Source: Rapana venosa
Taxonomy: Eukaryota > Mollusca > Gastropoda > Neogastropoda > Muricidae
Assembly (NCBI GenBank): GCA_028751875.1
Contig: CM054145.1
Coordinates: forward strand, 49,747,066 to 49,811,065
Direction: 5' to 3'
Length of the DNA stretch: 64,000 bases
In this document: one piece after another, positions 26,901 through 41,837 of the stretch
How positions within the stretch are numbered: the stretch's first letter is position 1
How the letters are laid out: each line of letters starts with the position of its first letter
The notes under the pieces: generated by a model
What the model was told of the DNA's origin: nothing
Databases searched by the model: none
Seen by the model: the letters and a program-made list of their open reading frames with translations, nothing else
Program-made: the position numbers and the translations under genes

Positions 26901-29900
26901 CTCTCTGAATCTGAGAGTCATCTGCGTAAAGATGATGGTTTATCATATGTGACAATGGGGCAGTGTAAAGAGTGAAAAGAACAGGGCCTAGAACTGATCC
27001 CTGTGGGACTCCGCATTCCAGTTTGGCAGGTATTGATTGAATCTTGTTTACTGCAACTGTCTGGAATCGGTCAGTAAGGTATGAATTAAGCCAGGTGAAG
27101 GCTGTGCCAGTAACACAGAATGTTTTTTTAAGACAGGGGAGAAGAATTGAGTGGTCTATAGTATCGAAGGCTGCTGATAAGTCAAGTAGAGTGAGAAGGG
27201 AGATTTTCCCTGAGTCAGAAGCGAGTAGAAGCGTGTTTAAAGTGTGTACTAGGGTGGTTTCGGTGCTGTGGTTGACGCGATTGTTGCTGTTTCCGTAACA
27301 AATGTTTTTTTACAGAACAGGGTTGTTAGCCCTGTGTCTAACGCGGTTGACGCGATAGGCAGACTGAAACTCAGGAAGAAGATTGTTGGAGAGAAGATGG
27401 TTGTTGAGCTGTTTAAGAACTACTTTTTCAAGGACTTTAGAAATAAAAGGTAGATTGGAAACAGGCCTATAATTCTTCAGAATGTTAGGGTCAAGGTCAT
27501 GCTTTTTGAGTAGAGGTGTGACTATAGCAGTTTTGAGAGATGATGGAACATTTCCTGAAACAAGAGATGAGTCAGGGTTCATACAGACTTGGTTGGAAAA
27601 AATTTAGGGCCTTTTTAGGGCTTTTTAGGGGCCATTATTTCCAAATTTAGGGCCTAGCCACAGGGTATCAAAGTACATTTTATCAACCTGTGTACACGTT
27701 TACATTGATAAACTAATCTCAAACTCATGTAAGCAAAGTCTTCTTGTCTACAACTGCATGTTGGATATTGATTATTGACACAAATTCAAGTGAAGTTCTA
27801 GAATAAAATGTCTTTCACTCATAGATACTACAATGAATGAAAATCCTCACACAGTAAAACATCCATGGTGTGATGGAAGAGTCCATGTCTTGAAATACGA
27901 AGTAAAGTAAAAACTGAAATAAGTGTCTCTGATTCTAAGATGTTTTTCACAAACAGCTAGCAAAGTGAACTTAAAAGACACTATCCCTCAAACTTGTGAA
28001 CTAGTCTCCTTGCCTTATCAAAGATGCAGATGGTTGCCTGGTACTAGAACTGTAATAAACAATACCCTCACACAGTCACAGTGCCTCTTCCAAATTCTAT
28101 TATTTTATTTCAATCTCACACATGCCTACATGCAGGCATTCACACACACACACACACACACACCACACACACACACGTGCATGCATGCACACGCATGCAT
28201 GCACAAGAGAGACAGAAAGACACAGAGAGAGGCCGCTGGATGCAAGTTCTCTTCACTATGAATACATGCACAAGTCCCGTATCGTCAATGCAGACAGAGA
28301 GGTGGGCCTAACACTGGCTTGAAAAGGATGCCAACACCCTCTCCCCATAGGTTTTTTTCTTTTTAAGCAAGAATCTTCAAATCAAGTTGGCCAATAACTG
28401 AATAATCTGCGAATTTTAAAGTAAAGTCAACTGAATCGACTACATTGAGTGGTGGAAAATATTCAAATAATATTTGTATTTTTCCTGTACATTTGTAAAT
28501 ATTCAGGCATTTGTGACTTGCCTTATGAACTGGATTCGTTTCTGTATGCGTTCTGCAGGAAATCTGTGGGATAATCTCCTCAAATAAAGAATAGATCTGG
28601 CTACAGGTTTTATTGTATTCCCATTCTGACACACGACTCTATCACTGACTGCCATTTTGTAAACTGCCCACAGGAGAAACAATAGGCCTTGCTATTCACA
28701 GTGCAGCTGTGCTAAAATTGACAAATCTCGTAGAGAAGGACTGTAGGGCAGTAAACAGAAAACTGGTATGTTTTTGACTCATGATTGCAGTTTCATAGTT
28801 AAACATCATTTTCCAAGCAAATTACGGGCATACCATAGGGGTAGGTAGTTTTCGGCATGTAAAAAATAACTGGTGAAAGCAAAGGAATATGCACTTCCAA
28901 TGGAGGCAAATTACCTCCCTTGGCAAAATAGGTGGCGCGACATGAATAGCAGACGACAGGCTCTATCGGCGATAATATGATCTTTGGATACCCTTCTTGC
29001 TTTCATTTCTCGTAAGTTTTTTGTGTATTTGTTTAATCTACATTTCAACAGAAACTCTCACTCATGGTTCCCAATTTTAGGGCTTTTTAGGGCCTCCAGG
29101 GCCATAGGTATCATTTTTAGGGCTTTTTAGGGGCCTTATTTTGGATCTTCAAAAATCAGGGCCTTTTAGGGCTTTTTAAGATTTGTACGAACCCTGTGAG
29201 TTTACTATTTTCGTGATACCAGGTATAAGTTGTGGTAGGCACTGTGTGAAAAGAGAAGCAGGTATGGGATCAAGATCACATGATTTTATAGTCATTTCTT
29301 TCAGAATTGTCATGATTTCTTTCTCACTTGTCAGATGAAAGAAAAGGAGAGGAGTGCCAGAGAATTGGGGATCAGAAATTGCAGGCTGGAAAGGAGTCTG
29401 ATCCAGCTTGGATCAAATGTTATGGACTTTTTCAGAAAAGAATGCAGAAAATATAGAAGGAAGTTCAGAGTGGTTGTGTTTCCAATTGCCAAATCTTTGA
29501 GTAGTGTCATCACTGTTTTCAGCTACCAGTACTAAGTCATCAACATATAGCAGTTCCCATATCTCTTCTGGCCTCTCCACTTACTTGGATATGTCATTCA
29601 TCACAAGGATAAAGAGAAGAGGGCTTGATGCAGATCCTTGGTGCACTCCTACTTTTATCTCAAAGCTTTCTGACATCCCAAGTATAGTTTTCACTTTTGA
29701 TTTAGAGTTCTTGTACAAAGTCATAACCATTGAGATGGTGTGCTCCGGTACACCTTGTTTCCTCAAGGCCCATTGAATTGCCTTTCTAGGTACTCTATCA
29801 AAAAATTTTTCCAGGTCAACAAAGATGTGCGTCAAGCTCTTTTTCTTCTCCATATACTTTTCCTGCAGTTGTGTCACAATAAATATTGCATCTGGCTGAT

Positions 29901-32604
29901 TTGCCAGCCTGGAATCCAAACTGTTTTTCATCAATATTGCACAGGCTCTTCAGTCTTCTTTCCAATACTTTTTCCCAGATCTTCATGTCATGTTCCAGAA
30001 GCCTGATTCCTCTGTATTTTCCACATACTAGTGCATCTCCTTTACCCTTGAAAATGGGAACAGTAATACTGTCTTCCCATTCTTCAGGCATTTGTTCTGT
30101 CCGCTGTATCTTCTGACATATTTTCGTAAGTTGTTTTACTCCTTCAAAAAACAAAACAAAAACTGGAACAGGTTTTCCGTGTATGCAAGATGTTCTGCAT
30201 GCATTTGTAAATGGAATGTGGGTTTACTGTCTCATTTGAAGGACTTTGCGGGGCGTGGAGTCAGTACTGATGTTAACTTCAGGGGCAAAAAAAAAAGGCC
30301 TTGAACAGGTGCCTTTGTGGTGACTCAAACCCAGGCTGTGAGATCACCACAAGGCTATCTTGCCCCCAGATGTCCTTTTGCGCTCACTCTCAGTAAAATG
30401 ATTTTTAAAAAAGACTCTAGATTTGCACCCCCCAAAAAAGAAATTATTTAGGCTAAATGGTTTGAGGGTTTTTTTTATAGTTGCTATAATCAAGCAGAGA
30501 GACAGACCTTTTTCCAACCAGTGGCAAATTAAATCACTCTGTGTGTTTCTGCTCATGCATGCCTTTGATTTTCCACAAAAAAGCCATCACACAGACCTTA
30601 GAATGCCTAAAACTTTCTTCAGTTTCCACCCAATGGACTTGCAAAAATATTTCTATCAACAGTCCTGTATCAGAATTTGGACCATATCAAAAGTGCTTGA
30701 TTGCACAACTGACAATGGAATGCGATTTAAAATGAAAAACATGTGAATGTTAACTACGTTCATACTATATCTCAGCTGTTTGCAAAGGGCCTTGAAAAAG
30801 TTGAAAACTAAAAAGTAAACTGGGAAAAAAAATAATGAACAGGAACAAATACACCATTCAAGCAATTAATCACAGTATCTGTTCCTGGCAATACTAGCCA
30901 GGAGCACATATGAAAAAAAACCCACCCTCCTCCAGGGCTATGAGGACAGACAGAACACACCCCAGCCACCACGCTCAGCATCCCAGGTGTCTGGAGCAGA
31001 CTGCCACATAGAAGCTGACCTAAAGTCACTGACACTGGGGGGAAAAAGTGGCTTTACAGTCTGTGAATTGAGGTTTTCCAAATCAGTGATATTGAAGTTG
31101 AGAAAAAAATCTGTTTTTTGTTATAGCTTCTGAAGCACACAGATGACTTCCAACAGAAGAAAACTTCAGATTGAAATTCAACCACCCAAAGACTTACCAA
31201 TCTCAATCTGTAAGAAATGTAGCTCTTGAAACCGAAGCCTAACGTTACCACAGGATAGCCAATACTGAAACAACAAAAAATGGACAGATCACTTACATGA
31301 AAAAGTTTAACAATCTTGAAAGTTTACAAACAGATATGTTACTGGTTGACCTATATCCTTCATTCCTTACTGAAGTGGATTTTTTTTCATTCCATGGCTA
31401 GGTGAGAATTTTATGCATGCAATTCCCCCCCCCACCCCCTCCCCTGCATGCATGCGTTTTTGTAACTTCTGTTACCCATTTCTACGGGCACACAATGGCC
31501 TATTCTTCCAAAAGGCAGGACAGCTTTTTAATGTGTGAGCAAGATGTTCTGTATGCATTCACAGATGGGGTCTTTGTTTACAGTCTCATCCGAAGGACTT
31601 TGGCATTCAGTTCAATTTTCTCGTCAAACTGGGAAGAAAGGGCAAGGCTGGGAATTGAATCCAGAACCTCACAGTTTACTTGTTATGCCTGTGGGCATCT
31701 TAACCATCCTGCCACATTCCTTCTTACTAAAGTGTTTTCATTTCTAAGTAAAATATATATAAGCGCTTCAAAATCCATGGGCATTCTATTTGATCTGAAT
31801 ATTGTCATCAAAAACTCCCCAAACCATTGGCTACATTTAACACAAAATCGCTTAAGTCCAAGCACACATTAACATTAAAAATGCAGAACAAAAACTTAAA
31901 TTTAACAGATGCTATAAAATTCCTTTAAAACAACGATTTCTTATCACATAACACACTGTTTTAAAAGTGATTTTTAAAAAACCACTTCATATCCAACTTT
32001 TCAATAAATACACTGACAAGTACACAATCAACATACCAATGTGCTGCAAACGGTCGACAGAGGTCTAGATAGTATGGTAAATTTCTCAGTTCTCTCAACC
32101 TGACAGAGGCCTCTATGTAGACAAACAGTAGCCACAATGACACAGTCGGAAGGCATATCCCTCGTTCTGCAAAATATCAAAATGATAAACACATCAATTT
32201 ACCGCTATTCAAACCCTTCTGACTGTAATTTTTCAAACAGGCAGTTTTAAAACATTTATGGTACTTGAATTTTGCACCCTTATCTGGGTATTCCAAATCC
32301 AATCAGCTATTATCCTCAGTACAACAAGAGGAAAGGGGAGAGGAGAGGAGTTTACAATACCAAATTACAAAGCAGACTATATACTATGAAAATGAATAAC
32401 ATCAACCATGATCTACATTCAGTCAGTTTAAATTATTGTCCATAGCTGTAAAATCTGTAAAATGACTAAATACTTCCTTTTGATGGCTTCATTTTTTCAA
32501 ATTCAAGCAATTCAGCAAGCAGAATATGTCCCTGTCTTTTACAGCTGCATGCTTTTGTGTTCACTATCACTAGAACACCTAATCTTTACAAATTAAATAC
32601 TTTA

Positions 32605-32679
<75 letters not shown>

Positions 32680-34211
32680 GATACAACAGAAATGAGGTTC
32701 TTTCCCTCTTATCTCTTTTCTGTTGTTGCTGCTGCTGTTGTTATTGCTTTGTCATCTTTTTTCCCCCCCATAGAAGTCAGAGATTTACTCTCTTGATATT
32801 TAGAACTTGCAAGTCTGTCTCACTTTATTTTTTAATTGACAGAATAATGATAATGACAATGCCTACATAAGTTCAAATGTAATTCTTATTTATATTTCCA
32901 ACTCATATACCAGCATGAGAAATCAGACATATTAATTAGTCAAGCACACCTGAAATAAAGTTTGCTTCCTCTTTTAAACCCTCCACAACATTCTTTTACC
33001 TTGCTGTCTCTCCTCTTAAAAACAAAGTAATGTAAATCTCTTTCAAGCAATTTAAGTGGAAAAAAAAAGTCCAAAAACGAAATGAGCAAATACCTGCTTA
33101 AAGTACATGCAGCATACCTGTGTGCCAGACATATTGAACCCAGACGTAAGTGCTTGCAGCAAAGAAGAGCCACTGGACAGGTATGAACAGGTAGCAGATG
33201 ACATCAGATGTGATGGCGATACACACAAAGAAGACAGAAAAAGCCTGCAACCAAATACACACAGTGCACTTACTTCCAGACAAAAACACAAATTTAAATA
33301 GGCTTAGCAATCTGGATACCTTCTATGATATCAGCTGAGGAATCACCGAACTTCCTAAAATTGAATAATTACATTTTACTAATGAGTTGGGGGTGGGGTG
33401 TCTTTTAAAAAAAATCTTTTTTGTACCTTGGCAAAAGCTCCAAGGTTCCTAATGGTGTGATTTTGCATGTTAACTTTGGGAATTAACTAACGAGTATAAT
33501 TTCTGCACCAAAAATCCTTGTTCATACTTTAAGGTAATATCAATGAATATGATATATAATTCAACTTTTTTTTTAAAATCAATCCGCTGATTATGAACTT
33601 TTCTTTTCACTCACATCAAATATAAACGACCTTTTCCACAAACAGCAAGACACTAAAAAGCATAAAATAGCAAGACGCTAAAAAGCATTCTGATCAATTA
33701 CTCTAACTAAAAAGAGCAAACTGATAAAAATATTTTCATTCACATCATATGGTTGTGTCGGGACATAATCTCTTTTCACTTACTACAAGATATTAAAACG
33801 CTCGATTGGTTATTCCACCTCAGAAGCTAATGCAAACTGAAGAAATGGCAAAACATACTTTTACTAAGCAGGAAAAAAAATTATTCTCTAAATAAAAAAA
33901 ATGTGGCACATCTGTAAACAAAACAACTTGGTCAAGTATGTACCTAAAATATCACCTATTATGCTGAAACAACTTGCACTTTTGACAGACTTATTCTCCC
34001 CAAACACCTCACTAGATTTAATTCTTCAAGTAAGTATACAATGAGAAGCACATAGACACAGTATCATGTATGCCCACACACCTGAGAACATATGTTTATG
34101 CACACACACACCCCTATGGGCCACACAAACGGTGTCCACACGTAGTGACTCACATGTACACACAGCACATAAAACATACCAGCCCTTCTTGTTTTTCAAA
34201 CTCTCATGTGT

Positions 34212-34257
<46 letters not shown>

Positions 34258-37200
34258 TCTGGCTATACATAACAACATAATACAAAAACATACCAGCCCT
34301 TGATATTTGAAGGAGTCGTAGACACTGCGCAACAGCAACCAGAAAGGCCAGAGATACTCAAAGCGGAACTCCAGGATGAAATCAGCCATCAGCACCAGTG
34401 CCCACACCATCAAGAAACGCAGGTAAAGGAAGGTGCTGTAAACACCAGAATGACTATGATTAGATAATTAATATAAAAAATATCAGAATGACTATGATTA
34501 GATATTTATTATCAAAATCAATACTTTATTGCTCAAAACTTGAACAGTTCAAATAACACAACTGATATCAATTCATAACAAAATCAACCAGTTTAGAACG
34601 TCTTCCTCTTTTTTGAACACTCAGACAGTAACTATTGCTGTCTGTCATATGAGTGAAAATGTGTTGTGCTGCTGTTACGTGCTTGACAAGTCAGGACCAG
34701 CACATCCAACTTTGGCGTGGGAGAGAATTGTTATCTTTTTATGTCTTTCTGGGGGGAAAAAAGGCAGGAGAATAAACCAAGAATGCAGAAAATAGACAAG
34801 AAGGTGACAGGATGAAGGAGAAAATTTTTTTAAAGCAAAGACAAAGAAAGGGATAGAAAAAAGAAAATTTCTAGCACAGAATTTCCAGGTAGGCCCTTGG
34901 CATCCCCATGGGGGAAAACAGCTTCATGATTCTACCACTATCAATTCAAAGGCTAAGGGAGCTCAGAGATCAGTGCTATCATGTGCTTTTGTCCTGTAAC
35001 CTATCTCTATCACTGTGGACCTAAAACTAAATTTAGAGAAACAAAGCTTCTTTAGATGAATTATAAAAGCATAATATATAATGTAACTAATGACACAAAC
35101 AAAAGCTGTATTACTATTAGTGTACAGTATAGGGATACCAGCTACTTTTGGTTTCACTTCCTTACTACTTGAACTGGCAAAAGCACAATCATGAGATGAA
35201 GAAGTGGACTATGCATTTTTGCTTATTTAAGTAACATAAATGAGACCTGTTTTTACAAAAGGAGTCTTAAGGTATAATTGGGTCAAATTGAGTTGTTACA
35301 TTTTCTTAAATCTACAGATTTACCTTTCTTTTTGATGTGTGATACATTATTCTACCTATAAAATTGACAAAGTTATGGGTGTTTGATTCTGAGAAAATTG
35401 GGTTTAAAGTTTTTCACCACTCTAGCTAACACCTTAGCAACGGGTACTTCTATTCAACTGATGATGGCCAAATTTAACATGGTGTTAAAACATACCATTT
35501 CACAGCATCAGACAAAAAATATTTTATATATTGACTGTCATTGCTGTGATATTTAGCTCATAACCCACCCACCCCCACCACCACCCCCGAAAAAGGGCAT
35601 GAAGTGGAAGAAGCTTGGACAGGGGTTAATGAGGAGACTTGTTAGTATCTGACTAGCATATTTCCAATAGAATTAACTCAGTCAGATGAAAACATGTAGA
35701 AGCTTATAAACAATACTTGGTTGCATATGAATTAAAATATTATAATAGACTAATTAAAAATGATAATACCTACATACCCGGTTGTCTGTTATTCATTTCA
35801 CACACACACACACATTTTCGATTTTCCTTTGTTGTTGCTTTATTAATTTTTAGAATGATGGCTTTATAAAAGGCAACAATAGTATTATGCATAGCTTATT
35901 CAATGTTGTCATCTGGAAATAAAATGTTGACTTTAATTTTTGCTCTCTCTCTCTCTCCCCTCGCCATACACACACACGCACACACATACATGCACAAATA
36001 CATGCAAGTGAAATCAGATACAATCACACTCAATAGCATTTGATTGCTCAGAAAAAAAGAAAATAGATTATCAGTATGACATCATCCAGAGGGAACAGAT
36101 GACAAAATACTGCATGCACACAGAGACTGCATGTAGAAAAAAGCAATCGAGTACTCATTCATTTTCCTTGAATCAAAACAATCAAAGAAATACACACACA
36201 GAACACACACAGATTACTTATTCATTAGACATTACCCTTGAAAGAAAATGATCTTTAAAAATAGAGAAGAAAAACCACACACACACACACACGTGCGCGC
36301 TCGGTGTTATGAAAAGAAAGCTGTGTAAACTTAATCTTTTACCCTCAATACAGATCATTTTGACTCGATCATTTTCACACACTGACACAGACACACTAAT
36401 TTATCCAGTTTAGCAACACCAACAACAACAGCACACACACACACACACACACACGACAGTCAAGTAAGTTGAAAACAGCTCCCACATTTTCTCATGTCAT
36501 GCACTGACAGCTGAAATGCTAAGTCTCCCCAGTAGTATCATCTGAACAGTCTAGATCTGCAGCTTTGATCTGTATGCATACCCAAGTTTATTAACATTGC
36601 ATACAGATACCAGCGCTTCGTGCATCTCATCTTGAACCCTAATACAAAGATTGCCGTTCATTTCATTCAAGTCGACTCCCGAAGTTACCTGGGCCTTCCT
36701 CACGATAGTTTGATTTTTTGTCTTCACAATAAGATGCAGCAGAGTATTTGGTAAAAAATACATGTGGTTTTTACTGATCTGCTATTCGCAGAGTGAACGA
36801 TCAGCTAGAAATGAGCAAAAATGCCCATTATTCTTTGCAAATGGCGAAGTTTCCTAGCCATGCGGTTCTTAAAATAGAAAAGAGACATCACCGGTGATCC
36901 CCCTCCCAACCAATCATAGCCAAGCTGCCTGTTCATTACTACAGGCGGTGTGCCTCCTCAACTCTCGTTGGTCAATCTTCTCAAGCTTTCAGGTCTTTGT
37001 TTATGCCTAAATAACTCGAAACAGTATTTCTGATCTGTTAGATTTCACGTAAAGACTGTGTGTAATGGAAAATATAGGTCACAGTCTTTGAATGGTATAT
37101 GACATGTGTGGGGCTCTGTCAGGGGTAAGGATAACGAGATGACTGAAATCATGGTCGTTACGACGAAACTGGAAAACTGCAGTAGGGTAGGTCAATAAAA

Positions 37201-38049
37201 ATGGTTTAAAAACACATTTTAAAATCATATCTACCCTTTTCAAGTACATAGATAGGAAATTTAATGACTGCAGATTCCATTTTTGATGAAAAGTCAAAAT
37301 TGGCAAAGTGGACGGCACTTTCCCTTTTTTTGGCCTCTGTCCTTTTCACTGCTGCCAGTTAAGACTCATTTCGTAAAAAGGGGTCACAAATCGTAATTTG
37401 GAGATGGGGGGGGGGGGGGGGGGGGGGAGAAGAATAAAAGTTCTCTTTGAGTTGTATGCACTCAGACTCTGCATGTGTGTGTGTGGTTTAATTTTTTTTA
37501 TTCTGAGGTTAATGTAATAAGCACTCATGTGCTTCTTTACATTCAGTCCTCAAGTGTATGCAGTTTTGTCAATTATGTCATCCATTCAATCTTTTATTTA
37601 TTTATTCTTTTATATCGAGGATAATGGAATAAGCACGCATGTGCTTTTTTACATCCAGTCCCTGTGTGCATGCGGTGTGTAAATTTTGTCATCTGTTTCC
37701 ACCGGCACACAATGGCCTACTCTTCCGAAAAGCGGAACAGGATTTAACGTGTGCGCAAGATGTTCTGCATGTGTTCGCACACGGGGTCTCGGTTTATAGT
37801 CTCATCCGAAGGACTTTAGACTTTGACATCGGCACACAATGGCCTACTCTTCCGAAAAACAGAACAGGTTTTAATGTGTGGCAAGATCTGCATGCATTCG
37901 CACATGGGACCTTAGTTTATAGTCTCATCTGAAGGACTTTTATGGGGAGTGGAGTAGGCACTGATGTTAGCTCCAGAGGAAAAATCCTCTTGAATGAGAT
38001 TCGAACCCAGGCCAGCAGGTGTGAAGGTGCATGTGTGTGTGCATGTGTG

Positions 38050-38087
<38 letters not shown>

Positions 38088-38342
38088 GAACACAGATCAT
38101 TATCATGACTAGGGCAACTGTGCACTTCTTCGCTGTCTTTAGCCAGATGAGACAGCCTCTAGCAAACACGACAGTCAAGTGGTTCAAGCTTCATATCTGA
38201 GTGGTCTTGAAGAACTCACAGGCTCAAATCTCTGTCATGTTTGGTTGACCAAGGAGAATTTTACAATCAAGATGCCAAATCAAAAAAACTTTTTAATTAT
38301 ATTCATGAAGACCTGCTGGTCTTTCTCTCCTTGGTTTAACTG

Positions 38343-38409
<67 letters not shown>

Positions 38410-39161
38410 GATTATGTTAAAAATCCCACAATTCATACCAGTATCTGGTGGGTGGTGGAAACACAAAAATGCCCAGATCCATACTTCAGCTTGATCAGTG
38501 CAATTGGTTGTGTAGAAATTGGTCTAACACAGTCTGGATAGATCTTCTAAGTGGATTTCTTGGTAAATGTGATGTAATATTATAGGGTTGTTTTTTTGTT
38601 TGGGGTTTTTAAGCATGTAAAGAGACATCTCTTTGTGAAAATGAAAAACTTTGGCTCCCCAAAAATCAGTTAACATTAATAATAATGCCTGTATTGTATC
38701 AAATTTCTTTGTGTGTGTGTGTTACAAAACTTCCTTGAGATATCTGAAATGTGCTTTGAAATACTCAAGATTAAGCCAGACCAGGAAATTATGTGTGCTG
38801 TCAGAATCAGCACATACTTGTACAGTTGTGTGTGCTGAACCTGCAGATTACAAAGGAAACAGTTATAAATTAAATAGTTTACATATACATCTTGAAAGCA
38901 GAGAACTGATGACTGTTATGTGCAATCAGAATCACAGTGTACTTCCTTTTAAAGCTTACTATTAAAATAGCATTTCCTAGTTTTTTTTGTTCTAAAAAAG
39001 TGCAAACATGAAACAAAACCCTGACTTTGGCTGTAAAATTGGATGTTGAAAAGGAGAACACACTACAAGTACAACCATATCTGTTAGACTGCCAAATCTA
39101 ATGCATCTTTAACTCATCAATTAAAAAGAGCTCTCTGTTTATCTAGATCTGTACAAATGTC

Positions 39162-39219
<58 letters not shown>

Positions 39220-40290
39220 CTCTCTCTCTCTCTCTCTCTCTCTCGCACACACACAAAGATAACAAACACACACCCATGTGTACACATACATGCTGTAACA
39301 CAGCACCCGTACTGTAAGTAGCTGAGGCAACCTAGATTGAAACAAAGGTTATGTCTAAATCGAATGTTTCCTTATCATACTTAAAACAATGACCTATCAA
39401 GTTTCATATTGTGCTCAAGACATTGTTGATTATCACCAAAAGGTCTACAACCTTATAAATACTATACTGTCTATAGAATACAACAAGTGTTTCCTTCTCT
39501 GTAACAACATGAATAGGACAGTTATGGTACTAACTTCCTCTTGTCTGTGTGACCCAGCATGGTGTGATGTGCTGTTGATATGTAGTCTAGTGTAGTATGG
39601 AGAACTTGTAAGACCTGGTATGGTGTGGAGTGGTGTGGTGTGGAGATATTGTGTGGGTGGAGTGGTGTGGTGTGGTGTGGTACACTATATAATATATTAC
39701 AATTACTGAATTACTACAATTAGTATCACTGTAGTGTATAATGCCCACTGATCCATTTTATGATGTGTGTCTAGGGCCAAGGAATAAATAATCTGTAACA
39801 AGACATCATCAAAATGATCTGTCATAATCATATAGATGATAATTATATTCTATAAAATAAAATTGAGAAAATAATCACTTTTCACATCCTCCTCAATCTT
39901 ATTATGATCAAGACTGATTTCACTTTCAAGCTGTTCGTATTACTACCCTGGCTCGGCTGAAATTTATATTTAACTTAAGAAAACAAAACAAGTTAACAGA
40001 TCTGAAACCTTTCTTAAACACAAGTTAATGGACTTTGCTGACAACTGTGACTAACATAACCACATATATATATGTGAAAATATTATAATATAAAAAAATA
40101 AACCTAAAGAACACCACTCTTACAACTTGATCTCCATTCTCATAGCTCTGGATGTTTACAGAAAGACTTTTTTTTTTAAAGAATAAAATGGACTTGTAAG
40201 CAATGGGCAACAAGAGCAGCTAAACCGAGACATGAGACATCAAGTCTTTCTGTTGATCAGCTGATAAAAAGCAACAAAAAAAACTCTGGC

Positions 40291-40362
<72 letters not shown>

Positions 40363-40441
40363 GAGAGACAGACAGACAGACAGACAGAAAGAGATTGACT
40401 CATTGAGTGTGTGTGTGTGAGTGAGACTGAGAGAGACTCTG

Positions 40442-40473
<32 letters not shown>

Positions 40474-41776
40474 TGTGTATGCGTGCATGTGATATCAGAT
40501 TTCACTAAATTATAAAAAGTTTAATCTACTATTACAGTATTGCTATCAGTAATTTAAAAGAAAACATCTTAAATAACTAGTCAAGTGCTTCAATTTTGGA
40601 CTTTTCTCCCCTTAAGCTAAGGAAGACCACTGGTTAAAATAAAAAAAAGGTAGGCAGTATCATGAGTATAGCCACAAGATCAACACAATGTAGATAATAT
40701 AGATCTAGCTTTGTGAGGAAAAACAAGACAAAAAGGAATTTCTTAACAAGCACAAAAAGAAAGAACTATGACGATTGCAGAAAACTTCCCTGTAACCAGT
40801 GTAGGCTCCTAATTAAAGCATTTTATTATCTTCCTCAAGGACTTCTTTTTTCTGACTTGATGAAAAATTTAGGATAATTACCTTTTTTTTTAAAGATCAC
40901 TTGAACTTCTTTTAACTTAAAATCTAAGATCTTTTAAAAATTACATAATGGCGCTTTGGCTTTCAACAGGTGCTCTTAGTCTTATAATCTTTACTATTTG
41001 AAAATACATGACTGCTAGTTTTAGTCCCAATTATCTAATTCTCAAGCTATGGGTTTTGTTTTTTTGGGTGTTGTTTTTTTCAAATAAACAGGTCTTTCCT
41101 CTCACTGCTAGAATCAATTATACTATATAATAATAATAATAATAAACAACTGAACATCAAGTATTTTAACCAGGCTACAAGTTAACAGTTTCTGGTAGAA
41201 TCTTACAGTCACTTTGTTTTTCATACATCTAACTCTGTATATGTCTTTTTGGCAAGTATTAAAACCTTCAGGGTGCACAATGATTATTTCCCTCCTCGTC
41301 TAATTTGTTTGTCTTACATAGACCTACAGAAGCAGAGCTTTAAGTTTAACTCCTAAGTCAAGTTAAGACCATATGAGAAAACCATACTTGTCAGGACGTG
41401 GGCTAGATGTCTACAACAGCTTGTAATTTTTTTTTTAACAACAAAATGCACTTGAAGAATGAACAAACTAAACTATAATTTTCTTTATCAGTTTGTGAAA
41501 TCTGTATAAATTACATGAATTCATGAATGAATTATACTCCAAACCACTAAATTTACATCTTGATAATTTAGAATATTTCTTTGCAATAGTGGGAGAGAAG
41601 AAAAATCATGAAACGGAAATGAGGAATTTAAGGAATTTACAATTACGGTAAAATGAAATGAGCTACACACACCTGTACTAACAATTTGTAACTTACAATT
41701 AACATGATAGTTGTATACGCAAACACACAACTTAAGTACTTATCTTGATTTATGAAACATTTATTATGTTTTGATA

Positions 41777-41837
<61 letters not shown>

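Noticed and set aside
24951..30154. Reverse-transcriptase frames considered as a host gene between macoilin exons
   Set aside because: They have frame breaks, simple-sequence tails and mutual nesting, all signs of dead retrotransposons.
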